Positions 53,624-62,906 are shown, counted from the stretch's first letter. The stretch: 64,000 nt of DNA from CBDAUN01 sp965214875 (GCA_965214875.1 OZ243980.1:1302001-1366000); one strand, 5' to 3'. Translations and numbers: made by a program. Notes: a model not told the origin generated them from the letters alone.

Positions 53624-54805
53624 TTACATGCTGCATTCCTGGGCGTAGGGATCCTGATGGTTTTTTAGAACAGTCTCGCGAACTGAAGTAGTCCATACCC
53701 CATCACTATCGACTACCACCTCACGGCTGTAGAAGTTCTGGATTGGGTAGTTATTCGGTCCGATTGCGAACGGACCTCTCACTGAGTCGAAATTGCTTGC
53801 CTTGAGTGCCGTGCGCATGCCGTCTACATTGTCAATCGCGCCGTTCACCGCTTCGACGGCACTTTTGATAAACATGACTGCGTCGTAGCTTTGCGCAGCA
53901 TAAAAGCTGGGATATTTGCCATACTTGGCTTTGAAGCCATCGACAAATTTCTTGTTGGCCTCATTATCGAGATCGGGAGCCCAAAATTGTGTCATGGTTG
54001 ATCCTAGCACACCATTCATCTCAGCATCCTGGAATCGTGGCAAACTGATCGAATCGACCGTAAACACCGAATAAAGCGGCTTCGTTTCTGCGAGTCCGGA
54101 TTGCTGATACTGGTTGATAAAAGCCGGTCCGTGCTTGCCTGGATAAAAGACGAATATAGCTTCTGCATCAGATGCTTTGGCTTTGGTCAATTCAGCTGCC
54201 CAGTCAATTTGATCTGGCCACTTGGTCATGTCTTCGCCGGCGATATTGCCGGTAAAGGTTCGCTTGACACCTGCAATCATGTTTTTCCCAGCGGCATAAT
54301 TCGGTGCGATAACATAGATCGATTTTATACCGCGCTGATTAAATACCTCGCCCATCGCCATTGGGGTCTGATCATTTTGCCATGAGATGTTAAAGAAGCT
54401 TGGGTGGCAGCCTTTGCCTGCAAGTTGGGAAGGTCCTGCATTGGCGCTAATCAGAATTTTGCCAGCATCCAGGACCGTGTTGGCCGATGCGAGCAATACG
54501 TGAGACCAAATGTATCCAAAAACCAGGTCTACTTTTTCCTGAGTGACAAGGCGCTCAGTTGCCTGCTTGCCTTTTTGGGGATTGAATTCATCGTCGGCAT
54601 AGATGATTTCAACACTCGAAGAACCCATCATGCCGTCAATGTGGTCCATTGCAAGTTCAACAGCATCACGCATATCGTTGCCGATTACCGCGGCCGGCGT
54701 ACTGAGCGTTGTGACAAATCCCAATTTGATGTCAGCTGAATGCGCGCTGGGTGCAAGAAAGATTAGCAATGCCGCTATAGATGTTATGGGTTTGGTTATC
54801 TTCAT
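53624..54805 (-). CDS. Periplasmic amino-acid-binding protein (LIV/HAAT type)
   Basis: Type I periplasmic binding protein feeding LivHMGF. The 393-residue precursor has a signal peptide (MKITKPITSIAALLIFLAPS, cleavage near residue 23) and then IKLGFVTTLSTPAAVIGNDM, the usual start of the mature fold, with YADDEFNPQKGKQATERLV and a cysteine-containing tail QDPYAQECSM. AGGAG precedes the ATG by 5 bases. Sequence is not close to E. coli LivJ/LivK, so I give no symbol; ligand unknown, perhaps related to the AcnX pathway encoded divergently. Confidence 0.9.
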   Translation of the reverse strand: MKITKPITSIAALLIFLAPSAHSADIKLGFVTTLSTPAAVIGNDMRDAVELAMDHIDGMMGSSSVEIIYADDEFNPQKGKQATERLVTQEKVDLVFGYIWSHVLLASANTVLDAGKILISANAGPSQLAGKGCHPSFFNISWQNDQTPMAMGEVFNQRGIKSIYVIAPNYAAGKNMIAGVKRTFTGNIAGEDMTKWPDQIDWAAELTKAKASDAEAIFVFYPGKHGPAFINQYQQSGLAETKPLYSVFTVDSISLPRFQDAEMNGVLGSTMTQFWAPDLDNEANKKFVDGFKAKYGKYPSFYAAQSYDAVMFIKSAVEAVNGAIDNVDGMRTALKASNFDSVRGPFAIGPNNYPIQNFYSREVVVDSDGVWTTSVRETVLKNHQDPYAQECSM

Positions 54806-55078
54806 GGTTACACTCCTATTGCGAAGATTGTTCGCTGATTAGTTGTCGGTACGATTGGCGCGACATGGCTTGCCCATGTTGCTGTTTATCAACCCAATAG
54901 CATAAAATTGTAGCAGTGATATGGTTTTATGCATAACGAATTTATCCAAGACTCATCCAGCCATGCCCATGCCGAATTGGATCCCTAATACAATCGAAAG
55001 CCAATGGGTGGACAATTGAGCTGGACCAATGTGTCAGCATTCGACTTGAGCGGCATTTCGCGGTCCTAATCAAAGAAG
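54806..55078. promoter_or_regulatory. Divergent control region livK / acnX
   Basis: 273 bases from which the transporter operon (-) and the aconitase X genes (+) diverge. GCATAAAA (54900-54907) and TTTTATGC (54925-54932) form an 8-base inverted repeat with 17-base spacing, a possible regulator site. Shared control of both units is inference. Confidence 0.5.
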
Positions 55079-56341
55079 GTGAAGCAATTGGGGTATTCCA
55101 TTTCGCTTAATCCCTATGAGCAATCCATGCTGGATGGAAAGCATGGGGTCGCGCGTCAATGGGCAATGCGACAGCAGATCGAGGTCGCACGGTTTTTCGA
55201 GGCGACAGATTTTGTCGAAGTATCGCAGGTGCATCTGATGTGCGATACCGAATCGGCCGGCGAACCTGGAGTCAAGCATCTTGAGTCGCTTGCTGATCTT
55301 CCTGATGATGATCGCCGAGTGTCAATACCAACTATTACCGATCCCCGTGGATTGGACCTGTGCGCCTACAAGCAGCTAAATCAGCCTGAACCGTACGCCA
55401 AACTTGAAAGGCGCGCGACGAAAGCGCTGCAGTCGCTCGGCATCATGATGACTGACACATGCATCAACTACCAAACCATTTCTGCGCCGACAGTTGGCGA
55501 GCATGTTGCCTTTGGCGACACTGGGTCGGTCATATTTGCAAACAGCGTTTGCGGGGCAAGGAGCAACTTCGAAGGTGGCCCTGCCGCCCTGGCGGCCGCC
55601 TACACAGGACGTGTGCCGCGATACGGCTATCATCTAGACCGATGCCGATGCCCCACTCATCGTTTCGAGGTTTCATCGAATCTGAATTCCTTGTCGGATT
55701 GGGGAGCTTTGGGCGCGATTATCGGCAAGTGCGCAGGTTCATACTGGAATGTTCCCTGGGTTGCCGGAATCACCCGTGCGCCTTCGGTTGATGAGCTGAA
55801 ACATTTCGGCGCGGCCCTTGCGAGTTTCGGGTCCGTGCCACTGTTCCATATGGAAGGCGTTACCCCAGAGGCAATATCCAATCATGATCTTGCAGGCGCA
55901 TGCGACGAACCATCGGTTCCCATCGGCACCGACGACATAGCAAATTTCTATGCCGCATACAATCGGGATGAGCCGATTGATGTTGTTGTATTCGCCGCGC
56001 CGCAACTGTCCCTATTCGAGATCCAGACCATCGTCGAGAGAATTCGAGGTCGAAAAGTTTGCGATTCCACCGCTTTGATTATCGCCACTTCTCCTGAGAT
56101 CAAGTCGGCATGCGATCGTTTTGGCTTTACCAAAAGCCTGCACGATTGCGGAGCGATTCTACTGAGTGGCGTATGCTTTTACCAGATGTATGCCCGTGAA
56201 CTTGGAACAGCAAATGGCTGGTACCGATTGGCCAGCAATTCCGCGAAATTGGTCAATATCGTTTCTGGCTATGGCTATGAGCCGGTATTGGCATCGTTGG
56301 ATCAGTGCATTGAAGCGGCAATATCGGGACGGCTTCAATGA
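55079..56341 (+). CDS. Aconitase X catalytic (large) subunit; candidate cis-3-hydroxy-L-proline dehydratase
   Basis: Member of the AcnX family (DUF521). In bacteria the two-subunit form is known to dehydrate cis-3-hydroxy-L-proline to delta-1-pyrroline-2-carboxylate; archaeal relatives are phosphomevalonate dehydratases. The 420-residue protein has GYSISLNPYEQSMLDGKHG at the N terminus, DTCINYQTISAPTVGEHVAF and GDTGSVIFANSVCGARSNFE with conserved cysteines in the iron-sulfur/active-site region, and VTPEA later. Start GTG at 55079, with AAAGAAGG upstream. Overlaps the small subunit by 4 bases. The assigned reaction is by family. Confidence 0.87.
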   Translation: MKQLGYSISLNPYEQSMLDGKHGVARQWAMRQQIEVARFFEATDFVEVSQVHLMCDTESAGEPGVKHLESLADLPDDDRRVSIPTITDPRGLDLCAYKQLNQPEPYAKLERRATKALQSLGIMMTDTCINYQTISAPTVGEHVAFGDTGSVIFANSVCGARSNFEGGPAALAAAYTGRVPRYGYHLDRCRCPTHRFEVSSNLNSLSDWGALGAIIGKCAGSYWNVPWVAGITRAPSVDELKHFGAALASFGSVPLFHMEGVTPEAISNHDLAGACDEPSVPIGTDDIANFYAAYNRDEPIDVVVFAAPQLSLFEIQTIVERIRGRKVCDSTALIIATSPEIKSACDRFGFTKSLHDCGAILLSGVCFYQMYARELGTANGWYRLASNSAKLVNIVSGYGYEPVLASLDQCIEAAISGRLQ

Positions 56342-56754
56342 ATTCGCAATTGATCTACAAATGTGCTCCCGGAATTGGCGAAAAGGTTGTCGGCATTGCT
56401 CTTTCAGCATCAGACAACTTTAGTGCGCGATATGACTTGGATCTGGTTGCTGGCGTGTTTTCTAGACCGGGACACGTCCTTCATGGCCGAAGCTATGTCG
56501 GAAAAATCTTGGTACTTAATACCGCAAAGGGAGGCGTGGCAAGCTCATGGATGCTGAAGAAAATGGCAGATCAAGAAAAAGCGCCAGCGGCATTGGTATT
56601 GAACCTTGCCAACCCGATCATGGCGCAAGGTGCCGCATTCGCAAACCTGCCGCTCGTGCATCAGTTTGAGGTCGACATAACCTCAGTTGTAAATACGGGC
56701 GACAAAGTGACGGTCGATCCGGTCGAAGGCCTGCTGATGGTGGAAGGCTCATAG
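56338..56754 (+). CDS. Aconitase X small (swivel) subunit
   Basis: DUF126-type swivelling domain that completes the active site of AcnX. The 138-residue protein has the landmarks DLDLVAGVFSRPGHVLHGRS (loop binding the substrate), NTAKGGVASSWMLKKMAD and KVTVDPVEGLLMVEG at the C terminus. ATG at 56338 overlaps the large-subunit stop (ATGA), so the two are translated together. Confidence 0.9.
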   Translation: MNSQLIYKCAPGIGEKVVGIALSASDNFSARYDLDLVAGVFSRPGHVLHGRSYVGKILVLNTAKGGVASSWMLKKMADQEKAPAALVLNLANPIMAQGAAFANLPLVHQFEVDITSVVNTGDKVTVDPVEGLLMVEGS

Positions 56755-56777
56755 CGGGTGCTCACTTGACCGCTTAT

Positions 56778-57851
56778 TCAGATAGCTATTTCCCTAGTCC
56801 AGTTGCGGGCATCCTCGATTGCGCCTCGCTGAATGCCGACAATGGTGTCATACAGCTTTTGGCTGAGTGGCTCGTCCTTGCAGGCTGATATTTTGTGCAA
56901 TTTGTTCCGATATCCTAAACTATCGATAACCGTGATGACAGCTGCCGTGCCGCAGCCGAACGCTTCTTGAAGCGTGCCGTGCTCAATGCCGTCGATGACC
57001 TCCTGAATTTGAATCATCCGCTCTTCGCACGGAATGCCCATATCGTCCGCAATCTGAAGCACGCTGGCTCGGGTCACACCCGGCAGAATTGTGCCTCTGA
57101 GTTCGGGAGTGACCAGCTTGTTGTTCATGTAGAAGCAGATGTTCATCTGGCCGACTTCCTCAATATAGCGGTGGTGCTCGCCATCCAGCCATAGAACTTG
57201 TTCAAAGCCTTCTTGGCGACCGTCGCTCGTCGGTTTGAAAGTGGCTGCATAGTTGCCGCTGGTTTTTGCATACCCGGTCCCGCCACGGATGGCACGGGTG
57301 TACTTTTCTTCGACTTTCAGCGATACCGACGGAGCGTTGCCCTTGAAGTATCCGCCTACCGGGGAAGTGACGACGAGAAAGCGATATTCGCTTGCCGGGT
57401 TGACATCAAGGTTGCCTTCTGTGGCAAATAGGACCGGCCGCACATAGAGCGATTGCCGTTCGCCCTTTGGCACCCATTGGTGATCAAGTGCCACTAGTTG
57501 CTCAATTGCTTCAATGAAGATGCGTTCATCGACCGGCGGAATGCACATCCGGCGGCACGAGTCGGTCAAGCGCTTGTGATTCATTTCCGGCCTGAACACC
57601 CTGATCACGTCATCAACGCCGCGGTATGCCTTTAGCCCTTCGAAAATGGTTTGTCCATAATGAAGTGAGATGGCTACAGGATGCATCTCGATCTTTGCAA
57701 ATGGAATAATTTGCTGGTTGCGCCATTGGCCATCGTGGTATTCCATGCTGAACATGTGATCGGAAAACACCTTGCCAAATTGCAGGTTGTCGAAATCTAT
57801 GCTGTCGATTCTGCTGGATTCGGTGCGGTTGATTTGAATTGCTGTTTTCAT
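56778..57851 (-). CDS. ilvE: Branched-chain amino acid aminotransferase (group II type)
   Basis: PLP-dependent class IV aminotransferase acting on leucine, isoleucine and valine. The 357-residue protein has FGKVFSDHMFSMEYHDGQW and HPVAISLHYGQTIFEGLKAY at the N-terminal half, the pyridoxal-lysine region GGTGYAKTSGNYAATFKP, EVGQMNICFYMNNKLVTPEL, and LPGVTRASVLQIADDMGI, all group II BCAT hallmarks. It converges on the AcnX genes with a 23-base gap. Whether it serves biosynthesis or catabolism is not shown. Confidence 0.93.
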   Translation of the reverse strand: MKTAIQINRTESSRIDSIDFDNLQFGKVFSDHMFSMEYHDGQWRNQQIIPFAKIEMHPVAISLHYGQTIFEGLKAYRGVDDVIRVFRPEMNHKRLTDSCRRMCIPPVDERIFIEAIEQLVALDHQWVPKGERQSLYVRPVLFATEGNLDVNPASEYRFLVVTSPVGGYFKGNAPSVSLKVEEKYTRAIRGGTGYAKTSGNYAATFKPTSDGRQEGFEQVLWLDGEHHRYIEEVGQMNICFYMNNKLVTPELRGTILPGVTRASVLQIADDMGIPCEERMIQIQEVIDGIEHGTLQEAFGCGTAAVITVIDSLGYRNKLHKISACKDEPLSQKLYDTIVGIQRGAIEDARNWTREIAI

Positions 57852-58190
57852 CAGGTCAAAGCTATGCGGGGTGTTGCTTGTATGTTCTTAGCTTAGTCCG
57901 AAGTCGAGGCAATCGGGCGACGGACGTAAGAACATTGTAGCGAAACTAAGCTGGTCCGCATGTCCAATTTGCTTGACTGCAGCAACTTATTTTGACGGAG
58001 TATTGTCGGTTAGAATATCGACATTCGATTAAATTGCTGCAGAGCTGAATCCGTGTCTAGCGTTCCATCCAACTATTTACACTGTGATTGCGCACGATCA
58101 GCAACTGATTTTGAATAACTATGAAATGAATCTGGCAGGCACGCGCGCACTTTCGAGTGTGCAGAGCCGCTAAAGGCAGGTTTCCTGATT
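57852..58190. other. Divergent intergenic region ilvE / HAD gene
   Basis: 339 bases carrying the promoters of two diverging genes. I see no RNA gene or strong structure in it. Confidence 0.5.
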
Positions 58191-58880
58191 ATGGCGAATA
58201 TACGTGCAATATCGTTTGATCTAGATAATACGCTTTGGGACATCGTTCCGGTCATCGATCGTGCAGAAAAAAATTCTCAGTCCTATATCGAACGCCATTA
58301 TCCGAAGATTGCTGAGCGCTATTCGCTCGAAGACGTTCGTAGATTGCGCGAGCGCAACCAGATCGAATACCCGGAGATTCGCCATGATTTGACTGAGCAG
58401 CGAAGGCGGATATTCCATCAATTGCTCAATGAGTGCGGCTACGATGCGAGCCAAGCGTCTGTATTGCTGGAACGTTTTTTGGCCGACCGCAACGATGTCG
58501 AACTATTTCCGGATGTGCTGCCGGCGCTCAAGCGCCTGAGCCGGGACATGCCTCTTGTTTCGCTTAGTGACGGCAATGCTTGCCTCGACTCAATCGGGAT
58601 CGGCAAGTTCTTCACCGCTAGCATAAGCGCTGCCGAAATTGGCGCCATGAAGCCGGATCCCAGAGGGTTTCAGCAGGTATGCTCCGTTGTCGGACTGCCT
58701 GCGTCCGACATACTGTACGTGGGCGACCACCCGCAATACGATATGTTCGGAGCGCGCAATGCCGGCATGCAAACCATGTGGATGGTTCGGTCCGATGAAA
58801 TCGCAAATTCATGGAATCAGCAATTTGAACCCGATTATCGCGGCAACTCCCTTTATGACATCGTTGATTTGGTTTGCTGA
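58191..58880 (+). CDS. HAD-family phosphatase (YigB-like)
   Basis: Haloacid-dehalogenase-type hydrolase, cytoplasmic. The 229-residue protein has motif I FDLDNTLWD with the nucleophile aspartate at residue 10, motif II LVSLSDGNA, motif III lysine in IGAMKPDPRGF and motif IV VGDHPQYDMFGARNAGM. The domain layout and motif spacing fit YigB (FMN/sugar phosphate phosphatase) and relatives; the substrate is not decidable by eye. Faces dppC convergently. Confidence 0.88.
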   Translation: MANIRAISFDLDNTLWDIVPVIDRAEKNSQSYIERHYPKIAERYSLEDVRRLRERNQIEYPEIRHDLTEQRRRIFHQLLNECGYDASQASVLLERFLADRNDVELFPDVLPALKRLSRDMPLVSLSDGNACLDSIGIGKFFTASISAAEIGAMKPDPRGFQQVCSVVGLPASDILYVGDHPQYDMFGARNAGMQTMWMVRSDEIANSWNQQFEPDYRGNSLYDIVDLVC

Positions 58881-58918
58881 TGTCTGAATGCATCACACAG
58901 GCAACTCCGAATCGAAAC

Positions 58919-59821
58919 CTAGGCCGCTTGAACAGCGGATGAGCGTCTTGCCAAAGCGTCTTGAATACCGTCACCGAGAAAGTTGAAGCTTATCACAGTT
59001 GCGAAGATCATCAAACCGGGCAATACAGCGAGCGCAGGTGCTTCCCAAATCAGTTCTTGGGCATTGGTGAGCATGTTGCCCCAGCTTGAAGCTGGTGGGT
59101 GGATGCCCAATCCGAGAAAACTTAGCACCGATTCGAATAGAATCAGGTTCCCGACAGAAAGCGTCGTTGCAACAATGATCGGTGAAGACAGGCTGGGTAG
59201 CAGGTGGATAAAGATAATTCGCGCCGGAGCGGCACCCAGTGCGATAGCGGCTCTCACATAAGGCTGTTCTCGTAGCGCAAGAGCTGCGCCGCGTACCAGT
59301 CGAGCGATGCCGGTCCAGCCAAACAGTGAGACGATGATGACGATCCGATACAGGCTGACATCTTCGCTTTGGGCGAAATTGGCTGAAAACCCGAGCTTCT
59401 GCAAATCGACAGCAGTCAGAACGATCAGCAGCGGCAGCAAAGGCAAGGCGATCACGCTGTCTGTCAAGCGCATCAAAAGACTGTCGATCCAGCCTCCGAA
59501 ATAGCCCGCAACAAGTCCGATCAGTGTGCCGAGCGCAGCAGCGATGACCGCTGCTGCCAGCGCCACCAAAAGCGACACTTGACCACCATAGGCCAGCCGA
59601 ATGAGCACATCGCGCCCCAATTCATCCGTGCCGAGAGGGTGATTTGCTGAAAAAGGCTGTAGCCGTGAGAAAAGATTCACAGTTTCAGCGTCTGTGCTCA
59701 GCCAGATTTCCAATAGCGATGCCGAAAACGAAAATGCGAAAAGGCAAGCAAGTGCAACGGCGCTGACAGCAGCAAGTCGATGCTCGAACACCCGCTTAAC
59801 GAATAGTCCGATGCGTCTCAT
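58919..59821 (-). CDS. Dipeptide/oligopeptide-type ABC permease (DppC-like)
   Basis: Inner-membrane permease of a peptide/nickel-type importer, second gene of the dppBC pair. The 300-residue protein begins MRRIGLFVKRVFEHRLAAVS, has an N-terminal helix and periplasmic loop with HPLGTDELGRDVLIRLAYGG, and the ABC permease EAA loop YVRAAIALGAAPARIIFIHL, then LLPSLSSPIIVATTLSVG and LGLGIHPPASSWGNML. ATG at 59821 overlaps the dppB stop. ATPases and a binding protein are not in this window. Confidence 0.9.
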   Translation of the reverse strand: MRRIGLFVKRVFEHRLAAVSAVALACLFAFSFSASLLEIWLSTDAETVNLFSRLQPFSANHPLGTDELGRDVLIRLAYGGQVSLLVALAAAVIAAALGTLIGLVAGYFGGWIDSLLMRLTDSVIALPLLPLLIVLTAVDLQKLGFSANFAQSEDVSLYRIVIIVSLFGWTGIARLVRGAALALREQPYVRAAIALGAAPARIIFIHLLPSLSSPIIVATTLSVGNLILFESVLSFLGLGIHPPASSWGNMLTNAQELIWEAPALAVLPGLMIFATVISFNFLGDGIQDALARRSSAVQAA

Positions 59822-60786
59822 CTTCTTGCCTTGAAAGTTACTCGCGGGTCGAGTGCTGCATAGCCGATATCGGCTAAAAAGTTCGCTGCCAAAGTGACTG
59901 CTGTCGCAATCAGAAGCCCTGCCAGCGCGAGATTGTAGTCGCTGCCCTGAATTGAATCGAAAATCAGCTTGCCCATGCCCGGATAGCCGAACATGATTTC
60001 GGTGATCAATGCGCCGGAGAAAAAAGCGCTTGCGTCTAGTGACAGAATCGTGACGACTGGGATCATTGAGTTTCGAAGCGCATGCCTGCGGACAACTTCA
60101 GATTGGGCAAGTCCCTTAGCTAAGGCGGTACGCACGTAGTCAAGACGGAGCGCCTCATTCAAGGAGGCGCGGACATATCGCGTTACGCTGCCAACACTGA
60201 CTGCGGTCAGCGTGATTACAGGGAGTACGAGCGCTTTTGCGCGTTCGGCGAGACCTACGTCGCCGACCGGAAGAGAGTTCGCAGGCAGCCACCCCAATGT
60301 TACCGAGAACACCAATATCAGCATCAGTGCCAGCCAAAATGGGGGGATCGAAATTCCAGCAAAGCACAATAGGTTGATGACGTAGTCAGTTTTACTTCGA
60401 ATGCGCGTGGCGGCGAGCATTCCGGCAGGAATAGCAATGGCTACCGAAGTCGCAAACGCGATCCCCATCAGGATAACCGTCTTGCCGATAGCAACGCTGA
60501 GGACATCTGCAACCGGCTTGGCATAGAGTCGACTAAAACCCCAGTCGCCATGCATTATGGAAGACAGCCACGTCAGATAGCGAGTGATGATTGGCTGATC
60601 GAGTCCATAAAGCGCCTTGAGCCGAGCAGCGTCGGCGGCACTCAGGCGCGGGTCGGAACTAACTAGCAGATCAATTGGGTCGCCGGGCATCACTCCGATC
60701 AGCAAGTAGACCATAAACGACATAACGATCAATATCGCTAAGATTTGAATGGCCCGGCCGATCAGAAACCAAGCCATAACTTGCAA
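59818..60786 (-). CDS. Dipeptide/oligopeptide-type ABC permease (DppB-like)
   Basis: 322-residue partner permease with the DppB landmarks LLIGVMPGDPIDLLV in the first periplasmic loop, ALYGLDQPIITRYLTWLSSI, DWGFS-type GDWGFSRLYAKPV, the EAA loop YVRTALAKGLAQSEVVRRHA followed by LRNSMIPVVTIL, and EIMFGYPGMGKLIFDSI near the C terminus. It begins 124 bases after the OCD-family gene on the same strand. Confidence 0.9.
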   Translation of the reverse strand: MQVMAWFLIGRAIQILAILIVMSFMVYLLIGVMPGDPIDLLVSSDPRLSAADAARLKALYGLDQPIITRYLTWLSSIMHGDWGFSRLYAKPVADVLSVAIGKTVILMGIAFATSVAIAIPAGMLAATRIRSKTDYVINLLCFAGISIPPFWLALMLILVFSVTLGWLPANSLPVGDVGLAERAKALVLPVITLTAVSVGSVTRYVRASLNEALRLDYVRTALAKGLAQSEVVRRHALRNSMIPVVTILSLDASAFFSGALITEIMFGYPGMGKLIFDSIQGSDYNLALAGLLIATAVTLAANFLADIGYAALDPRVTFKARR

Positions 60787-60910
60787 GATTGCTGATGATG
60801 AAGATTCGTTGTTTGGCTTGCGAGCATCCTATTGGCCGCAGAGCTGTTTCCATGATTGCGGACTGATGGCCATTGCTAAACGGGATTTGGCGGGTGCGAC
60901 CCGGGCCTCG

Positions 60911-61861
60911 CTAAGCGGATGCAGCGGATACGATATGCTGGGCGATCATGAGATCCAGGTGCCCGCCGCCGCCATTTTTGAACAGGGTGATATCGTTCGG
61001 GCTTGTCCGACCAGGCGCACGTCCGCTGCATAGCTCGAACAGATCGCCGATAATCTCGTCTTCAGAAATGAGACCCGCTTTAAGCGGAATGTCAATTTCC
61101 CCTATTTCGCCTATGGTGGTTAATCGCGAATCGACGAAGATTTTCGATTTTCTGATCGCATCGTCGTCAGCCTCCCGCATTTTCAACGTAAATGCGCCGA
61201 CCAGGTCAAGGTGTGCGCCAGCCTGTAGCCACTCTCCCGAGATGATCGGATCTGTAGTCATGGTTGCAGAACAGATCAGGTCGGACTGCCGGACCGTCTC
61301 GCGTATTGATTCGGATACTTTAATATCGACACTCGGGATATTCAGCGATTCAGCCAATTGCGCAGCTTTCCGAGCTGTCCGGTTCCAAATCACTACAGAC
61401 TGAATGGATTTGCGAACACAGCAATGGGCCTGAATCAAATATGGCGCTAAAGCGCCAGCGCCGATCATCGCCATGGTTGATACGTCATCTCTTGCAAGAT
61501 AGCGTGCGCCTAAAGCTGAATCGGCAGCAGTCTTGTAGTAGGTCAACGCGGTACCGTCGATCACGGCAACCGGAACGCCGTTTTTGCCATCGAACAGAAT
61601 GTACTGAGCATGAATGGATGGCAAAAGCGAGTCTATAGTGTTTCTGGGAAATACCGATGCAGCTTTCAACCCAAAGGCTGAGCCATGAGCCCAGGCGGCT
61701 CGTATAAACAGCTTGTCGTCAGGTTTGCCATCATTTTGAGGCGAGGACAGGAGCATGTCTTGCAATTCGGCTGGAGGTTCCTTATGACAACGCTCTAGCG
61801 CGTCGACTAGTTCGGGAAAAGAACTCAATTGGTCAACGGTTTTTGCGTCGATTAGTTGCAT
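60911..61861 (-). CDS. Ornithine cyclodeaminase/mu-crystallin-family protein; candidate delta-1-pyrroline-2-carboxylate reductase
   Basis: 316-residue NAD(P)-dependent enzyme of the OCD superfamily. Visible: the active-site lysine region FGLKAASVFPRN, the dinucleotide loop MAMIGAGALAPYLIQAHCC (GxGxxA type), WNRTARKAAQLAESL, and DLVGAFTLKMREADDDAI with the aspartates typical of the family. Members include delta-1-pyrroline-2-carboxylate reductases, which turn the product of cis-3-hydroxyproline dehydratase into proline. That role fits the AcnX genes 5 kb away but is inference; alanine dehydrogenase-type or true ornithine cyclodeaminase are alternatives. Confidence 0.85.
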   Translation of the reverse strand: MQLIDAKTVDQLSSFPELVDALERCHKEPPAELQDMLLSSPQNDGKPDDKLFIRAAWAHGSAFGLKAASVFPRNTIDSLLPSIHAQYILFDGKNGVPVAVIDGTALTYYKTAADSALGARYLARDDVSTMAMIGAGALAPYLIQAHCCVRKSIQSVVIWNRTARKAAQLAESLNIPSVDIKVSESIRETVRQSDLICSATMTTDPIISGEWLQAGAHLDLVGAFTLKMREADDDAIRKSKIFVDSRLTTIGEIGEIDIPLKAGLISEDEIIGDLFELCSGRAPGRTSPNDITLFKNGGGGHLDLMIAQHIVSAASA

Positions 61862-61976
61862 TGATATAGTGCCAAAAATCGTGATTATCAGGTGTTCGGC
61901 AGGTATTTCAATCGGTGCTTGGATATGTGATTTGGCAATTGTTCTTGTTGGGTTTGCGATTAAAGACGACTACCGG

Positions 61977-62329
61977 TCAATCGAAATCTTGTTTTGGCAC
62001 CAGTTCATGGACAAAGTAGTCTATAGCGTCTTCGCCTCGAACCAAAGAGGCTGCATCCGACTTGTGCTTGATCCGCCGCGCTCGTGGACTGATGTAGCGA
62101 ATCGCGAAGCCAAGGTACCGGCCCGGGCTACCATTCGGGTGAAGCGCATGTTCGATTCGGTAGGCAAAAATACGGCCTCGCCAGTATTGATCTCAATGTT
62201 CATCGCCTCGCTTTCCTCAAGTCGATGCCGGTATTGTTGCGCTTTTATGGATGGAGTGGCTCGAATGCAGGATGTGAATCCATCTTTTGTGTAGTGATCA
62301 ACTTCTGCTGATGACAGATGATTTGCCAT
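61977..62329 (-). pseudogene. Phytanoyl-CoA dioxygenase (PhyH)-like remnant
   Basis: MANHLSSAEVDHYTKDGFTS at 62329 is a typical PhyH N terminus; after RHRLEESEA the sequence jumps to MNIEINTGEAVF, so roughly 140 residues are deleted, and at a T-run near 62165 the frame shifts to ALHPNGSPGRYLGFAIRYIS and SLVRGEDAIDYFVHELVP, ending at a TGA (61977-61979). Deletion plus frameshift make it non-functional. It is upstream of the OCD gene on the same strand. Confidence 0.75.
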
Positions 62330-62552
62330 TACCCGACTAGCTCCATTTTTCAATGCTTGTTGAGTATCGAGTCTCACGGTAACGGGATGCTAGTTTCAAG
62401 GAAACAGGCGGGAGGTAGAGTTCGAAAAGATTGAATCAAGATGGATGATTGGCGATGAGCGGAGGTGGATAAGCCGGATTGTCTTCTGGAAGTCATGAAT
62501 CTGAATCGCGGTTGTTAAGCGAGGAAAGGCGAAAAGTTTGCAGACATGGTAG
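62330..62552. other. Noncoding stretch after the PhyH remnant
   Basis: Part of a 692-base gap up to the M24-type gene. I find no supported gene in it; the palindrome and the IS end fragment within the gap are listed separately. Confidence 0.5.
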
Positions 62553-62574
62553 ATTTGTTCTAATTAGAACAAAT
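62553..62574. promoter_or_regulatory. Perfect 22-base palindrome, possible operator
   Basis: ATTTGTTCTAA directly followed by its reverse complement TTAGAACAAAT, no mismatch and no loop. Such even, loopless palindromes are typical binding sites of dimeric repressors. It is 448 bases upstream of the M24-type gene. Confidence 0.5.
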
Positions 62575-62906
62575 TTTTGCACTAGTCACAAATCAGTTGA
62601 TCGGCAAACATCAAAAATTTCTCTCTGCAAAGTCCAATCGAGATTTCATAGTTTACAGAATTGCACCTGTTTAAGCGAAAATTTGTTGCTGCTTTCAGAA
62701 TGGCAAACGAAGGCTTTCGCAACAGTTTTGATCTATTCGATTCGATTCGATGCCGCCGTGCGAAGGATGATTTGATTCTACAGCGACATCATCATGCGCC
62801 GCCTGAAGCTGAATTCGCATCGAAGAATGTTAAACTCGTAATTTCAGCCATAAATTAAGCGATACTTTCATCCATAGCTGTAGACTGATGAGCGGTTTAA
62901 TTCAAC

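Noticed and set aside
61869..62294. 141-codon plus-strand frame over the PhyH remnant
   Set aside because: Antisense shadow; the minus strand shows both ends of a PhyH-type protein.
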